Under the pieces are notes generated by a model, which saw only the letters and a program-made list of their open reading frames with translations, was not told where the DNA came from and made no database searches. Position numbers and translations under genes: made by a program. 45,966 nucleotides of DNA from assembly GCA_028681135.1 (NCBI GenBank), contig JAQUJC010000005.1, positions 13,561 through 59,526 on the forward strand. Direction: 5' to 3'. The stretch's first letter is position 1. Each line of letters begins with the position of its first letter. Shown here piece by piece: positions 17,942-25,278 of this stretch. Source of the stretch: Kiritimatiellia bacterium. GTDB taxonomy: Bacteria; Verrucomicrobiota; Kiritimatiellia; CAIQIC01; Lenti-01.

Positions 17942-18361
17942 GGGGGGGGGCTACGCTACGAGAGCCGAGTTTTCCATTTAGACAGGATTAACAGGATTTT
18001 CGGGATTGAAAGATGTGCGCTACAGAGAGCCACCGCGCGGCATAGCCCAACCAAAGGGATTAAGACCGCCACGAATTACACCCGCCTTCGCCAAGGCTAG
18101 GGCGGGCAAGCAAGATGGCACGGATAAGGCCAGAGATGGCCAGTCGCATCTGTCATCCCGAGCCTGTCGAGGGATCTCGGCGGAGTCTCTCAGGCGGGCC
18201 GTTGGGCAAAGCCGAGAGGGTTCGACTACGCTCACTATGACCGGAAGGGGGCGGAACAACCAAGCCACCGATGAACACGAATGCGACAAGGCCAGAGAAG
18301 AAGCTGCGGATTTCACAGATGGGGAATATTGACCGTGGGCCGTGGGCCGATCGGGGTCAGG
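17942..18361. repeat. Gene-free region made of degenerate dispersed repeats
   Basis: No gene is supported. A G9 run touches the stop of the PLD gene. It is followed by an ACAGGATTAACAGGATTTTCGGGATT-like unit at ~17980-18008, then a stretch with CACGAATTACAC and GGCACGGATAAG, then ~18150-18245, whose ends (GTCATCCCGAG and CGCTCACTATGAC) are near-complementary, then CCACCGATGAACACGAATG. From memory, similar motifs recur between genes in many environmental genomes. Short ORFs here on both strands are repeat translations. Confidence 0.6.
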
Positions 18362-20452
18362 TCAGGAGAAAACGGGTGCCGAGTCGCGGGTCCAGCGCAC
18401 GGTGAGGGCCGAGGCGTCGGGGCGGGTGAATTCCAGGGCATAGGCATTCTCGGGGGCCGTCAGTTTTTTCGAGAAGGTGGCGCCGTTGAGCGTGGCGAGG
18501 AGGGATTGCAGAGCATGGAAGGCGGGGCGGGGGCGCCAGGCGGCGGGATCGGTGTCGTCCACGAGTCCAAAACCGCGGGCGGCCAGCCGCCACCAGTAGA
18601 CACGGGAAATGTGCCCGGAGGCAAGGGTGAGCAACAGATAACGGGTCATGAAGGCGGCGTAGGTGTCTTCGTCGACGGAAGGATCGTTCTGGCGGGGATC
18701 GAGCGTTTCGTAGGGGGAGGTCACCGGGGACCAGGGGCCTGTGCCGAGCAGGGGCCAATTGACTTCGGTAATGATGGGTTTGTCGGACGTGAAACGGTGG
18801 GCGCGGGCGAAGGCCCGTAGCAGGGCACATTTGGCGACGGTGTCGTAGCGCGCTTGGCGGTTTTCCGGCGCGCCGCGGCGGTCCACATAGAGGTGATGAG
18901 AGAGGGCGTGGAACGAAATGTCCGGTGGCAGAAGTTCGAGCAGCGCCGCGAGAGCATGGGGTTCAAAATCAATAGCGGCCGGACCGGTGATCCGGGCATC
19001 GGGGTGCTCGATCAGGCAGGACCGGACGGGATCGAGCAGACGGGCGTAGTTGCGGAAATCCCAGACGCCCCACTTGCAGCGGTTGATGGCGTGGCCGATT
19101 TCAAAGAAGTCGGCGAAGGTGTGGGCCCGGTCGAAGGCGAGCGTCACCATCTGTCGCCAGCCTTTGGGTTCGCGCAGGGCGCGGCGGTCCTGGACGAGAG
19201 CCAGTGCGACGCTATGCCCGCGCTGGTGCAGGTTCAGGGCTTGATCGAGCGTCCAGTGCCAGGCATCAGGATTTTGATGATGATAGAGGCGCAGGAGAAG
19301 CGGGAGCTTTTGCGTGCCTTGAAGTTGGTCGAGAAAGGCGAGTTGACGGCTCCAGGTGGCGGGTTCGGCCTCGAGGGTCAGGCCAATCGCTCCATCGAAG
19401 GGCACCGGGGATTGAAAACTGTGGGCGCGTAAACGGCGCTCGTGACGGTGGATGGATATCCCCTTGCGGGCGAATCCACGCAGGGCCGCAGTGACATTCG
19501 CGGCGGGCAGGAGGCGGTGCCGGTCCCGGGCGGTGTAGGCGGGAATGGCCTGGGCAGAACGATCGTCCCAAATCCAAATCTCGCGTCCGCGCAGAGGGGG
19601 GGGGGTGTCGGCTTGCGCGTGGCGGATGCGCGCTTCGCGCAGGGGATGGCGGAGCGGGCGCAGGGCGGTATGCCGGGCAAAGGCGGCGCGGGCGCGCTGC
19701 TCGGCGGCCGCGAATTCGGGGGGCGGGGAATAGCCGTGGTGATACATAGCGTGGAAAACGCGGCGGAAATCAGAGGGTAAATCAATGCGGGCGAGATCCG
19801 CCCCGCGTTGCGCAGGAGAGGGATCGGGCGTATGGCGGGCGCGGTTAAGGTCGAGAAAGAATACCTGCCAGGGGGCGGCTGGCGGGTCGGGGTCGCGCTG
19901 AAGCCCGATATTCTGGTTGCCGAGGTCATAGTGCAAATAGCCGGCATCGTGCAGGGCGCGGATGGCGTCGGCAACGGTATGCAGCAGGTCCATCAGGGGC
20001 GCACAGCGCGGGGCGTCGGAATAGATGCGCTCGAGTTCGTCACGAAAGCTGGTCAATCGGGGAACATAGACGGACACCAGGCGGCTGTCGCGCAGGCGCG
20101 GGCCTTCCCAGCGCTCCACGACCGCGATGGGCGCGGGGGTGCCAACGCCGGCGTCGCGCAGGGCGATGGCTGTGCGGAAAGCGCGTTCGGCTTTGGAGCC
20201 GTTGCGCAGCGCGACGCGATCACGCCAGGCGGCTTGGGCACCATAGGATTTGACAACGGCATCCAGGGTGGCGTCGCCACAGGGCAGCAGCAGGCGATCA
20301 ACCCGGTGGCGGCCTGGGCGGGCCAGAGAATCAGCTTCCTTTTCTACCAGAAACGGAAGGCGGCCCAGGGTTTCCGCAAATCCCGGACGATCCCGACCGG
20401 GAACAATCTGGATGCGCCACGGACCGCGTGTCTGCCAGCCAACATCAGTCAT
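18362..20452 (-). CDS. WaaP/InaA-type kinase fused to a glycoside-hydrolase-like domain
   Basis: A 696-residue two-domain protein. Residues ~1-265 are a lipopolysaccharide-type kinase with every catalytic element: K68 (VVKSY), E89 (KAERAF), the catalytic loop H174-x-D176-x4-N181 (LHYDLGNQN) and D201 in FFLDLNRAR, replacing DFG. Residues ~355-690 resemble a TIM-barrel glycosidase: FFEIGHAINRCKWG (E451) at the end of one strand and PIITEVNW (E563) where a GH39-type nucleophile would sit. The usual Asn-Glu acid/base pair is not seen. The linker contains a C10 run in the mRNA (19596-19605, about residue 283), so slippage would yield a kinase without the glycosidase. The start ATG at 20452 overlaps the upstream GT2 stop by eight bases; the frame is open to 20566. 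It probably acts on LPS core or another surface glycan. Confidence 0.75.
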   Translation of the reverse strand: MTDVGWQTRGPWRIQIVPGRDRPGFAETLGRLPFLVEKEADSLARPGRHRVDRLLLPCGDATLDAVVKSYGAQAAWRDRVALRNGSKAERAFRTAIALRDAGVGTPAPIAVVERWEGPRLRDSRLVSVYVPRLTSFRDELERIYSDAPRCAPLMDLLHTVADAIRALHDAGYLHYDLGNQNIGLQRDPDPPAAPWQVFFLDLNRARHTPDPSPAQRGADLARIDLPSDFRRVFHAMYHHGYSPPPEFAAAEQRARAAFARHTALRPLRHPLREARIRHAQADTPPPLRGREIWIWDDRSAQAIPAYTARDRHRLLPAANVTAALRGFARKGISIHRHERRLRAHSFQSPVPFDGAIGLTLEAEPATWSRQLAFLDQLQGTQKLPLLLRLYHHQNPDAWHWTLDQALNLHQRGHSVALALVQDRRALREPKGWRQMVTLAFDRAHTFADFFEIGHAINRCKWGVWDFRNYARLLDPVRSCLIEHPDARITGPAAIDFEPHALAALLELLPPDISFHALSHHLYVDRRGAPENRQARYDTVAKCALLRAFARAHRFTSDKPIITEVNWPLLGTGPWSPVTSPYETLDPRQNDPSVDEDTYAAFMTRYLLLTLASGHISRVYWWRLAARGFGLVDDTDPAAWRPRPAFHALQSLLATLNGATFSKKLTAPENAYALEFTRPDASALTVRWTRDSAPVFS
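19596..19605. repeat. G10/C10 homopolymer in the kinase-glycosidase linker
   Basis: Read as C10 in the mRNA, coding the Pro-Pro-Pro of DTPPPL exactly between the kinase and glycosidase domains, a position where slippage separates the two activities. Confidence 0.9.
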
Positions 20453-21236
20453 GAGGGAGTGAAGCAGGCGGACGGCTCTTAAAGCCGCTTTCCAAGAGTT
20501 TGGCGTACTTGATAAAGACCCCGAAGGCGGAGAGCACGGCGATGATGAACCCCTGGCGGCCATCAAGAAATCCGGCTTTCATGATATAGGATTTGAAAAA
20601 GCGGAAGGGAGGACGAAAGAGCAAGTCGCGCCAGCGGAATATATCGCCCCAATGGGCTTTTTCGTTGGCGGAGATGGACGAGAAACGATTGATGGTATGG
20701 ATGTGGTCGGCGAGGTTGTCATACGTAAAGTGATAGAGGGGGGAGCGTAGGGCCTTGACCGCGCCATCGACGACAACGCGGTCGTGGGGTTCCTGCCCTT
20801 CACTGTGGCCGCGATCCTTGCGGAAGAGACGCAACTTGGTATCGGGATACCATTCGCCGTGGCGAATCCATTTGCCGAGATAATGGACCATGCGCGGAAA
20901 GGTGTAGCCTGCGATGTCGTCGGGGCCACGCTGGAATTCGGCCTCGATTTCCTCGCGAAGGTCATTCGAGACCACCTCGTCGGCATCCACGAACAGAATC
21001 CAGGGATAGCGGGCGAGGGAGCGGATGTAATTTTTCTGGGCAATGTAGCCTTCCCACGGATGTTGGTAGACGTGGGGGGTGTATTGCTTAGAAATCTCAA
21101 AGGTCTTGTCCTCGCTGAAAGAGTCGACCACGATGATTTCGTCGCACCAGCCGAGGCTGGCAAGGCAGGCGGCAATTTTGTCTTCTTCGTTGCCGGCGGT
21201 GACGCAGGCGGCAATTTTTAAGTGGTCGGGACGCAT
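20445..21236 (-). CDS. GT2 glycosyltransferase, WaaE/KdtX-like (LPS core)
   Basis: A 263-residue cytoplasmic-face glycosyltransferase of the LPS-core beta-glucosyltransferase type. Visible marks are KIAACVTAGNEEDKIAACL at the N-terminus, CDEIIVVDSFSEDKT, the donor/metal motif WILFVDADEVVS, then HYLGKWIRHGEWYPDTKLRLFRK and HEQVV-like PHDRVVVDG, closing with a C-terminal hydrophobic stretch (GFIIAVLSAFGVFIKY) that may lie on the membrane. ATG 21236 is chosen because homology starts there and AGGA lies upstream; in-frame ATGs also exist at 21248 and 21281. Its end overlaps the kinase-glycosidase gene start, so the two are translated together, consistent with a shared LPS-core role. Confidence 0.85.
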   Translation of the reverse strand: MRPDHLKIAACVTAGNEEDKIAACLASLGWCDEIIVVDSFSEDKTFEISKQYTPHVYQHPWEGYIAQKNYIRSLARYPWILFVDADEVVSNDLREEIEAEFQRGPDDIAGYTFPRMVHYLGKWIRHGEWYPDTKLRLFRKDRGHSEGQEPHDRVVVDGAVKALRSPLYHFTYDNLADHIHTINRFSSISANEKAHWGDIFRWRDLLFRPPFRFFKSYIMKAGFLDGRQGFIIAVLSAFGVFIKYAKLLESGFKSRPPASLPHD

Positions 21237-21450
21237 GATGGTCAGCATCCTGCCGCAGAGGGTGTCAGAAAACCAGCCCAAAAACGCCCAGGGGTGGGAT
21301 GAGAGGGATATCCCGCTTGCAATTCAAGGGGGGGAAGGGGGGTGACCGCCTGACTTCCGAAGCGAGCCACCTACTCCACAATCGACGGAATCTCCGTGTC
21401 GTTCAGGCAAGGCAACCACCCCCCCCAGACAAAAGAATGGCTCTCCGTAA

Positions 21451-21474
21451 AGTGTTAAGTGAAGGGCTGACCCC
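21451..21474. repeat. REP-like sequence (tentative)
   Basis: The segment AGTGTTAAGTGAAGGGCTGA followed by CCCC resembles, from memory, the GGGGTCAG...CACTT core found beside REP-associated transposases. It lies in the 200-base gap between the GT2 and SGNH genes, next to a C8 run at 21419-21426. A single copy is seen, so the call is weak. Confidence 0.25.
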
Positions 21475-21492
21475 ACCGTTCTTTTAATCAGG

Positions 21493-22611
21493 TTAGGGGG
21501 TAAGGCCGGCGGCTGTCAGGGCGTGGAGGGCATAGGTGGTGGCGCGGGCGAGAGCGGCGGGGTCATCGCCGCGGCCCCAGAATCCGCGGCCGCGGGCGTC
21601 GATACGCTGCTGCTGAACAAGCTGGTGCAGGAGGGCTTCGCGCCAGGCCACGGGGTGGTCCGCGTCGAGGAATACGGTGTCGTGTCCAATGCGGGCAAGG
21701 GCGGTGGCGAGGGTGGCATAGGCGTAATAGGGGTCGGGGGTGGTGTCGGGAATGACGCCGCGCAGCAGGGGCAGGAGGTCGGCGATATCGTCGGGGACGC
21801 GCAGATCGTGCCCTTCCCACGCGGTGGCGGGATCGGCGAGATCGTCTGGGACGGGATGGTCTTGGAGCCATTGGCTGGCACGGAAGTGGGCCGCCCGGGC
21901 TTCATGCCCGATCGAGCGCGCGACGGGGCCCGGGACGGCGCCGGGCTGGAGGGCCGTGGCCGGCGTCCGTGTCTCATCCAGGGTGGCCAGAACGGTGCGG
22001 GCAATCAACTCGGCGCCAGCGGCATTCGGATGCAGGCCATCGGGAAAGAGATCGGCGCGGTCAGCAAAAATGGGAGAGATATCGATGACGTCGGCTCCCG
22101 TCTGGGCGGCGACTGCGCGGATAGCGGGATTGAGCGTCTCCCGGATGGTCTGATTGACCGGGGCGTCAGGGGCGGCGGCGGCAATGGGGGTGAGTGTACA
22201 CAGGTAAAGTCGTGGTGTGGAGGCCAGGGATTGGAAGCGTTCGACCAGACGGCGGAGATCGTCGGGATACCGATTATGCAGATTGGGGAAGGCGGTATCG
22301 TTGACGCCGAGCATGATGACGACGACAGCGGGGGTGAAAGCCAGAGCCTCCTGGCAGGCTCGGGTGTCGGACCAGGAGCGGAACGGGATAGCGGCGATGG
22401 CGGTGGCGCCGTTGACGCCGAAATTGCCGACGTGGAATCGCCCATTGGACAGGCGTTCAAGGACGGCGGGATAGGCATCGCGCTTGCGGTCGGCGATCTG
22501 GTCGCCGTAGGTGATGCTGTCGCCAACGCAGGCGACGCGCACGGGAAGCGGGGCAGCGGCAAGGGAGGTCATGGCAGCTCCAAGGAAAAGGATATAGGGA
22601 AAACAATGCAT
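21493..22611 (-). CDS. Secreted SGNH/GDSL hydrolase
   Basis: A 372-residue exported esterase-like protein. A signal peptide (MHCFPYILFLGAAMTSLAAA) is followed at once by SGNH block I with the nucleophile (VGDSITYG, S32), then the block II glycine (VGNFGVNGAT), block III (IMLGVNDT) and block V (FPDGLHPNAAG). Together these give the Ser-Asp-His site of esterases that remove acetyl or acyl groups from glycans. Residues ~255-372 form a separate, charged helical tail without a recognised domain. The ORF continues 56 codons upstream, but ATG 22611 begins the signal peptide. It follows the zinc-ribbon gene after 82 bases that contain a G12 run. The substrate is unknown; the glycan genes around it suggest carbohydrate deacylation. 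Confidence 0.85.
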   Translation of the reverse strand: MHCFPYILFLGAAMTSLAAAPLPVRVACVGDSITYGDQIADRKRDAYPAVLERLSNGRFHVGNFGVNGATAIAAIPFRSWSDTRACQEALAFTPAVVVIMLGVNDTAFPNLHNRYPDDLRRLVERFQSLASTPRLYLCTLTPIAAAAPDAPVNQTIRETLNPAIRAVAAQTGADVIDISPIFADRADLFPDGLHPNAAGAELIARTVLATLDETRTPATALQPGAVPGPVARSIGHEARAAHFRASQWLQDHPVPDDLADPATAWEGHDLRVPDDIADLLPLLRGVIPDTTPDPYYAYATLATALARIGHDTVFLDADHPVAWREALLHQLVQQQRIDARGRGFWGRGDDPAALARATTYALHALTAAGLTP

Positions 22612-22673
22612 GGCAGAACTGTCTCGCAAGGCGGGCCACCGGTCAAGCCCGGGCCCTGGAGTCAATGTGGGGA

Positions 22674-22685
22674 GGGGGGGGGGGG
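22674..22685. repeat. G12/C12 homopolymer between two minus-strand genes
   Basis: Twelve G on the plus strand, eight bases beyond the stop of the zinc-ribbon gene and 62 bases before the SGNH start. The preceding GGGGA makes it a GGGGAGGG match, the form of the E. coli KOPS octamer GGGNAGGG. Slippage here could alter spacing or stability of the joint transcript but not a protein. Confidence 0.9.
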
Positions 22686-22693
22686 CGGACGCG

Positions 22694-23779
22694 TTACTGG
22701 ATGTCTTTTTGGGCACCGCAATGCGTGCAGTGGGGGAGCATGGCGTGTCGGATCGTGTGGCAGGCGGGGCACTCTTCAAAGAGGTGCGTTCCGCACGCCG
22801 GACAGGTATAGGCTTCGTTTTGCTCGCCCTGCGGGCTGGGCACCACGGCTTTATTCACTGTGCGTCTTGTCCAGAACAAGAATCGGCGCGGACCGGTACG
22901 GATGGGATAGTCACAAACGGGGCACAAGAAGCGCTCATAGGCCTCCCGGTATTGCTTGATCAGCCACTCGGTTTTCGGGAAGGCAATCATGCGGATAAAG
23001 TGAACCAGCAGCCGCGTCACCGCCAGCAGCAGGCCGCCGATCAGGATGTATTTGAAATACTTACTGGGGAAATATTTGTGGGCCACCAGCGCGGACTTGA
23101 TCAGGGTGGCCACGCCAAAGGCCAGGAAAAGCGGGAAGTAGATGCTGGCGCGTTGCTTGATGATGACAACGGCGGCCAGGGCAAGAATGGGCAGCAGGAT
23201 CGCCAGTTGCAGAAAGGCCAATTTCAACCGATGCCGTTGGCGGAGGGTGGTGTATTCCTCGCGGGCCGGCCGCCGCTGGGCCTCGATCTGTTGCTCCGTT
23301 TGCTCCTGCTCGCGAACCAGCCCCTGCTTGCGTTCGAGCCTGTCGGAGACGGTCTGGCTGAGCTGTTGATATTTGCGCTGATTGTCCAAAAACAAATTTA
23401 GGCTGGTGGTAAAATTGGCCTGTTCGGTATCTGAAAAGGCCACACTTTTTTGCAGGCCGAGTTTTTGCAGTTCCAGCAGTTGATTGATTGTCTGTTGCAG
23501 GTTGCGCGAACTGTCGCCCACGATGCGTTGTTGTTCGGTCTGGTTGTCGATTTGGCGGGTCAGTTCGGCAATGTGTTTGGCGAGGGTCTCGCTCTGGGCC
23601 ACCAGGGCGCTGTCCAGATGTATTTTTTCGATGGCCGCATAGTCCGGACCGGGAATGGAGCGGATATCATCGACAAAGAAACCCAGCACCCAGAAGACGA
23701 GTACGGCGAGCACCAGGGTGAAGACGCGGATGACCATTCGATGCCACCAGGTGCCTTTGGCTTTGCTATCTGTTTTCAT
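22694..23779 (-). CDS. Membrane protein with coiled coil and C-terminal zinc ribbons, function unknown
   Basis: A 361-residue protein not recognised as a known family. In order: TM1 (about 14-38), a long heptad-rich region rich in Gln, Glu and Leu (about 50-185; EQEQTEQQIEAQ), three to four TM segments (about 188-265), and a cytoplasmic tail with cysteine pairs CPVC, CPAC, CPAC and CTHC. These would form two zinc ribbons of the double-zinc-ribbon kind. The layout suggests a membrane scaffold or sensor with an extracytoplasmic coiled coil. It lies 39 bases after mvaS and is probably in the same transcript, but no functional link to isoprenoids is evident. Confidence 0.7.
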   Translation of the reverse strand: MKTDSKAKGTWWHRMVIRVFTLVLAVLVFWVLGFFVDDIRSIPGPDYAAIEKIHLDSALVAQSETLAKHIAELTRQIDNQTEQQRIVGDSSRNLQQTINQLLELQKLGLQKSVAFSDTEQANFTTSLNLFLDNQRKYQQLSQTVSDRLERKQGLVREQEQTEQQIEAQRRPAREEYTTLRQRHRLKLAFLQLAILLPILALAAVVIIKQRASIYFPLFLAFGVATLIKSALVAHKYFPSKYFKYILIGGLLLAVTRLLVHFIRMIAFPKTEWLIKQYREAYERFLCPVCDYPIRTGPRRFLFWTRRTVNKAVVPSPQGEQNEAYTCPACGTHLFEECPACHTIRHAMLPHCTHCGAQKDIQ

Positions 23780-23818
23780 GATCGACTCCTTTGGGGGATT
23801 CCGTTGGCGGGGGTGGCT

Positions 23819-24988
23819 CTATTTGGCTTCGTAGCGGCGTTTGTGGTCCTTGATGCCCGCGAGGCGGAAGGCCCCCCCGCGGTAGGGGGCAAAGACGTGG
23901 TCGGCGCCGTCGGACGGGACGCCATAGTTGAAGATATCTTCGTACTGGCGGTAGGTGACGGGGGTGCGCGAGTCGAGCATGGTGCGGTGAGTGTCGGTGA
24001 AGAGGTGGTCGCGGTATCCCGCCTGCACGACGCCGGAAAAGAATTCGGCCATGCAGCCGGAGCCATAGGAGAAGAGCCCGATCCGTTTGCGCGCAAGATT
24101 CGCGGGGGCGTGGTCGAGGAGGGAGGCGAGGGCTTCGTAGACGCAGGCGGCATAGGTATTGCCGGTCTGCCGGTTGTAGTGAAGGGCGGGGTCGATGAGG
24201 CGCTCGAGTTCGTCGCGGGGGGGCAGGGGGATGCCGTCGGCTTTGCACAGGCGCTCGAACGATTTGTAGGCGATTTTGGTGAAGGGCAGATGGAAGCAGA
24301 GGTGGGCGTGGTCGGTGAGGGATCGGCCTGAGGCGGCGTGATAGTTTTTCCAAGCTCGGAGGAGGGTGGTCAGGTACATGCGGGTGGAATATTTGCCGTC
24401 GACGATGGCTTCTTCGCGGTAGTTGGGGCGCCAGAAGTCCATGATGTCTTCGGCGTGGAAACCGGATTCGGGGTCGAGCGCCAGAACGCGGGGGCGGGTG
24501 GAGACGAGCATGGCGATGGCGCCGGCGCCCTGGGTGGGTTCGCCGGGGCTGGCGAGGTCGTAGCGGGCGATGTCGGCGGCAAGGACGAGGGCCTTGGTGT
24601 GAGGCCGGGCGGCGACCATTGCCGCGGCCATGCGCAGAGCGGCCGTAGCCCCGTAGCAGGCTTCCTTGACTTCGATGCAGCGGCAGGCGGCAGGCAGGCC
24701 GAGGAGCTTGTGGCAGAACAGGGCGGCGGCCTTGGATTGGTCGATGCCGGATTCGGTGGCCAAAATCACCAGTTCGATGTCGTCGCGTCCGGCCTTGTCA
24801 ACGATGGGCAGCGCGGCGTTGGCGGCCAGGGTGACAATGTCCTGATCGGGAGGGACGATCGCCATGCGTTCCTGGCCAATGCCGATGACAAACTTGTCGG
24901 GGTCGACGCCGCGCATTTCCGCAAGAATGCGCAGATCGAGGACATAGGAGGGTGCGTGGAACGAGATGAGATCAATGCCGATGTTCAT
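23819..24988 (-). CDS. mvaS: Hydroxymethylglutaryl-CoA synthase
   Basis: A 389-residue thiolase-fold enzyme condensing acetyl-CoA and acetoacetyl-CoA into HMG-CoA, the first committed step of the mevalonate route to isoprenoids. The catalytic triad is complete: E79 in ATESGID, C111 in EVKEACYGATAAL and H233 in CFHLPFTK. GQERMAI near the N-terminus and LFSYGSGCMAEFFSG near the C-terminus are typical of bacterial MvaS. ATG 24988 is the only sensible start. Upstream is the iteron array at 25080-25192, a possible control element for this gene. Other mevalonate genes are not in the window, but dxr is missing from its usual place between cdsA and rseP. Confidence 0.92.
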   Translation of the reverse strand: MNIGIDLISFHAPSYVLDLRILAEMRGVDPDKFVIGIGQERMAIVPPDQDIVTLAANAALPIVDKAGRDDIELVILATESGIDQSKAAALFCHKLLGLPAACRCIEVKEACYGATAALRMAAAMVAARPHTKALVLAADIARYDLASPGEPTQGAGAIAMLVSTRPRVLALDPESGFHAEDIMDFWRPNYREEAIVDGKYSTRMYLTTLLRAWKNYHAASGRSLTDHAHLCFHLPFTKIAYKSFERLCKADGIPLPPRDELERLIDPALHYNRQTGNTYAACVYEALASLLDHAPANLARKRIGLFSYGSGCMAEFFSGVVQAGYRDHLFTDTHRTMLDSRTPVTYRQYEDIFNYGVPSDGADHVFAPYRGGAFRLAGIKDHKRRYEAK

Positions 24989-25079
24989 GGTTTAAGCGGG
25001 CCGGGGTTGAGGATGTTGCACAGACCTTAGGGGCGAGGGTTTGGATTGTGGGATTGTCGTGTCCAATGGCGAGGAAAGG

Positions 25080-25192
25080 TTTTCCACGCTATGGAAAACT
25101 TTTTAGCGTTTTTTCCACGCTATGGAAGACTTTTTAACATTTTTTCCACGCTATGGAAAACTTTTTAGCGTTTTTTCCACGCTATGGAAAAG
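25080..25192. repeat. Four 31-bp tandem iterons with TTTTCCA-CGCTA-TGGAAAA dyad
   Basis: The core CCACGCTATGG recurs at 25084, 25115, 25146 and 25177, exactly 31 bases apart each time. Each copy is an inverted repeat (TTTCCA/TGGAAA, five-base centre), and copies are joined by ACTTTTTAGCG-like spacers with only a few substitutions. Three helical turns per unit place every dyad on the same face of DNA, as for cooperative protein binding. It lies 92 bases upstream of mvaS and 87 bases downstream of the CLC gene, both read leftward, so it could be an operator array for mvaS. A series of weak hairpin-plus-T terminators for the CLC gene is the alternative. Confidence 0.9.
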
Positions 25193-25278
25193 GGGCAAGG
25201 CCGCACGACGAACCGGGGCGGTTGGTCTATCGATGTCTACACCAACAGGCCACATGAGGGGGGGGCGATTTTTGGGGC

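Noticed and set aside
18020-18316. 98-codon minus-strand ORF and 108-codon plus-strand ORF in the gap after the PLD gene
   Set aside because: Translations of dispersed intergenic repeats, no ribosome-binding site, no plausible protein.
21523-22959. 478-codon plus-strand ORF
   Set aside because: Fully antisense to the SGNH gene and the end of the zinc-ribbon gene. The protein is Gly/Asp-rich low complexity with no domain, a typical shadow in GC-rich DNA.
25080-25192. CRISPR array
   Set aside because: Spacers between the dyads are nearly identical, not unique, and the period is only 31 bases with no cas genes.
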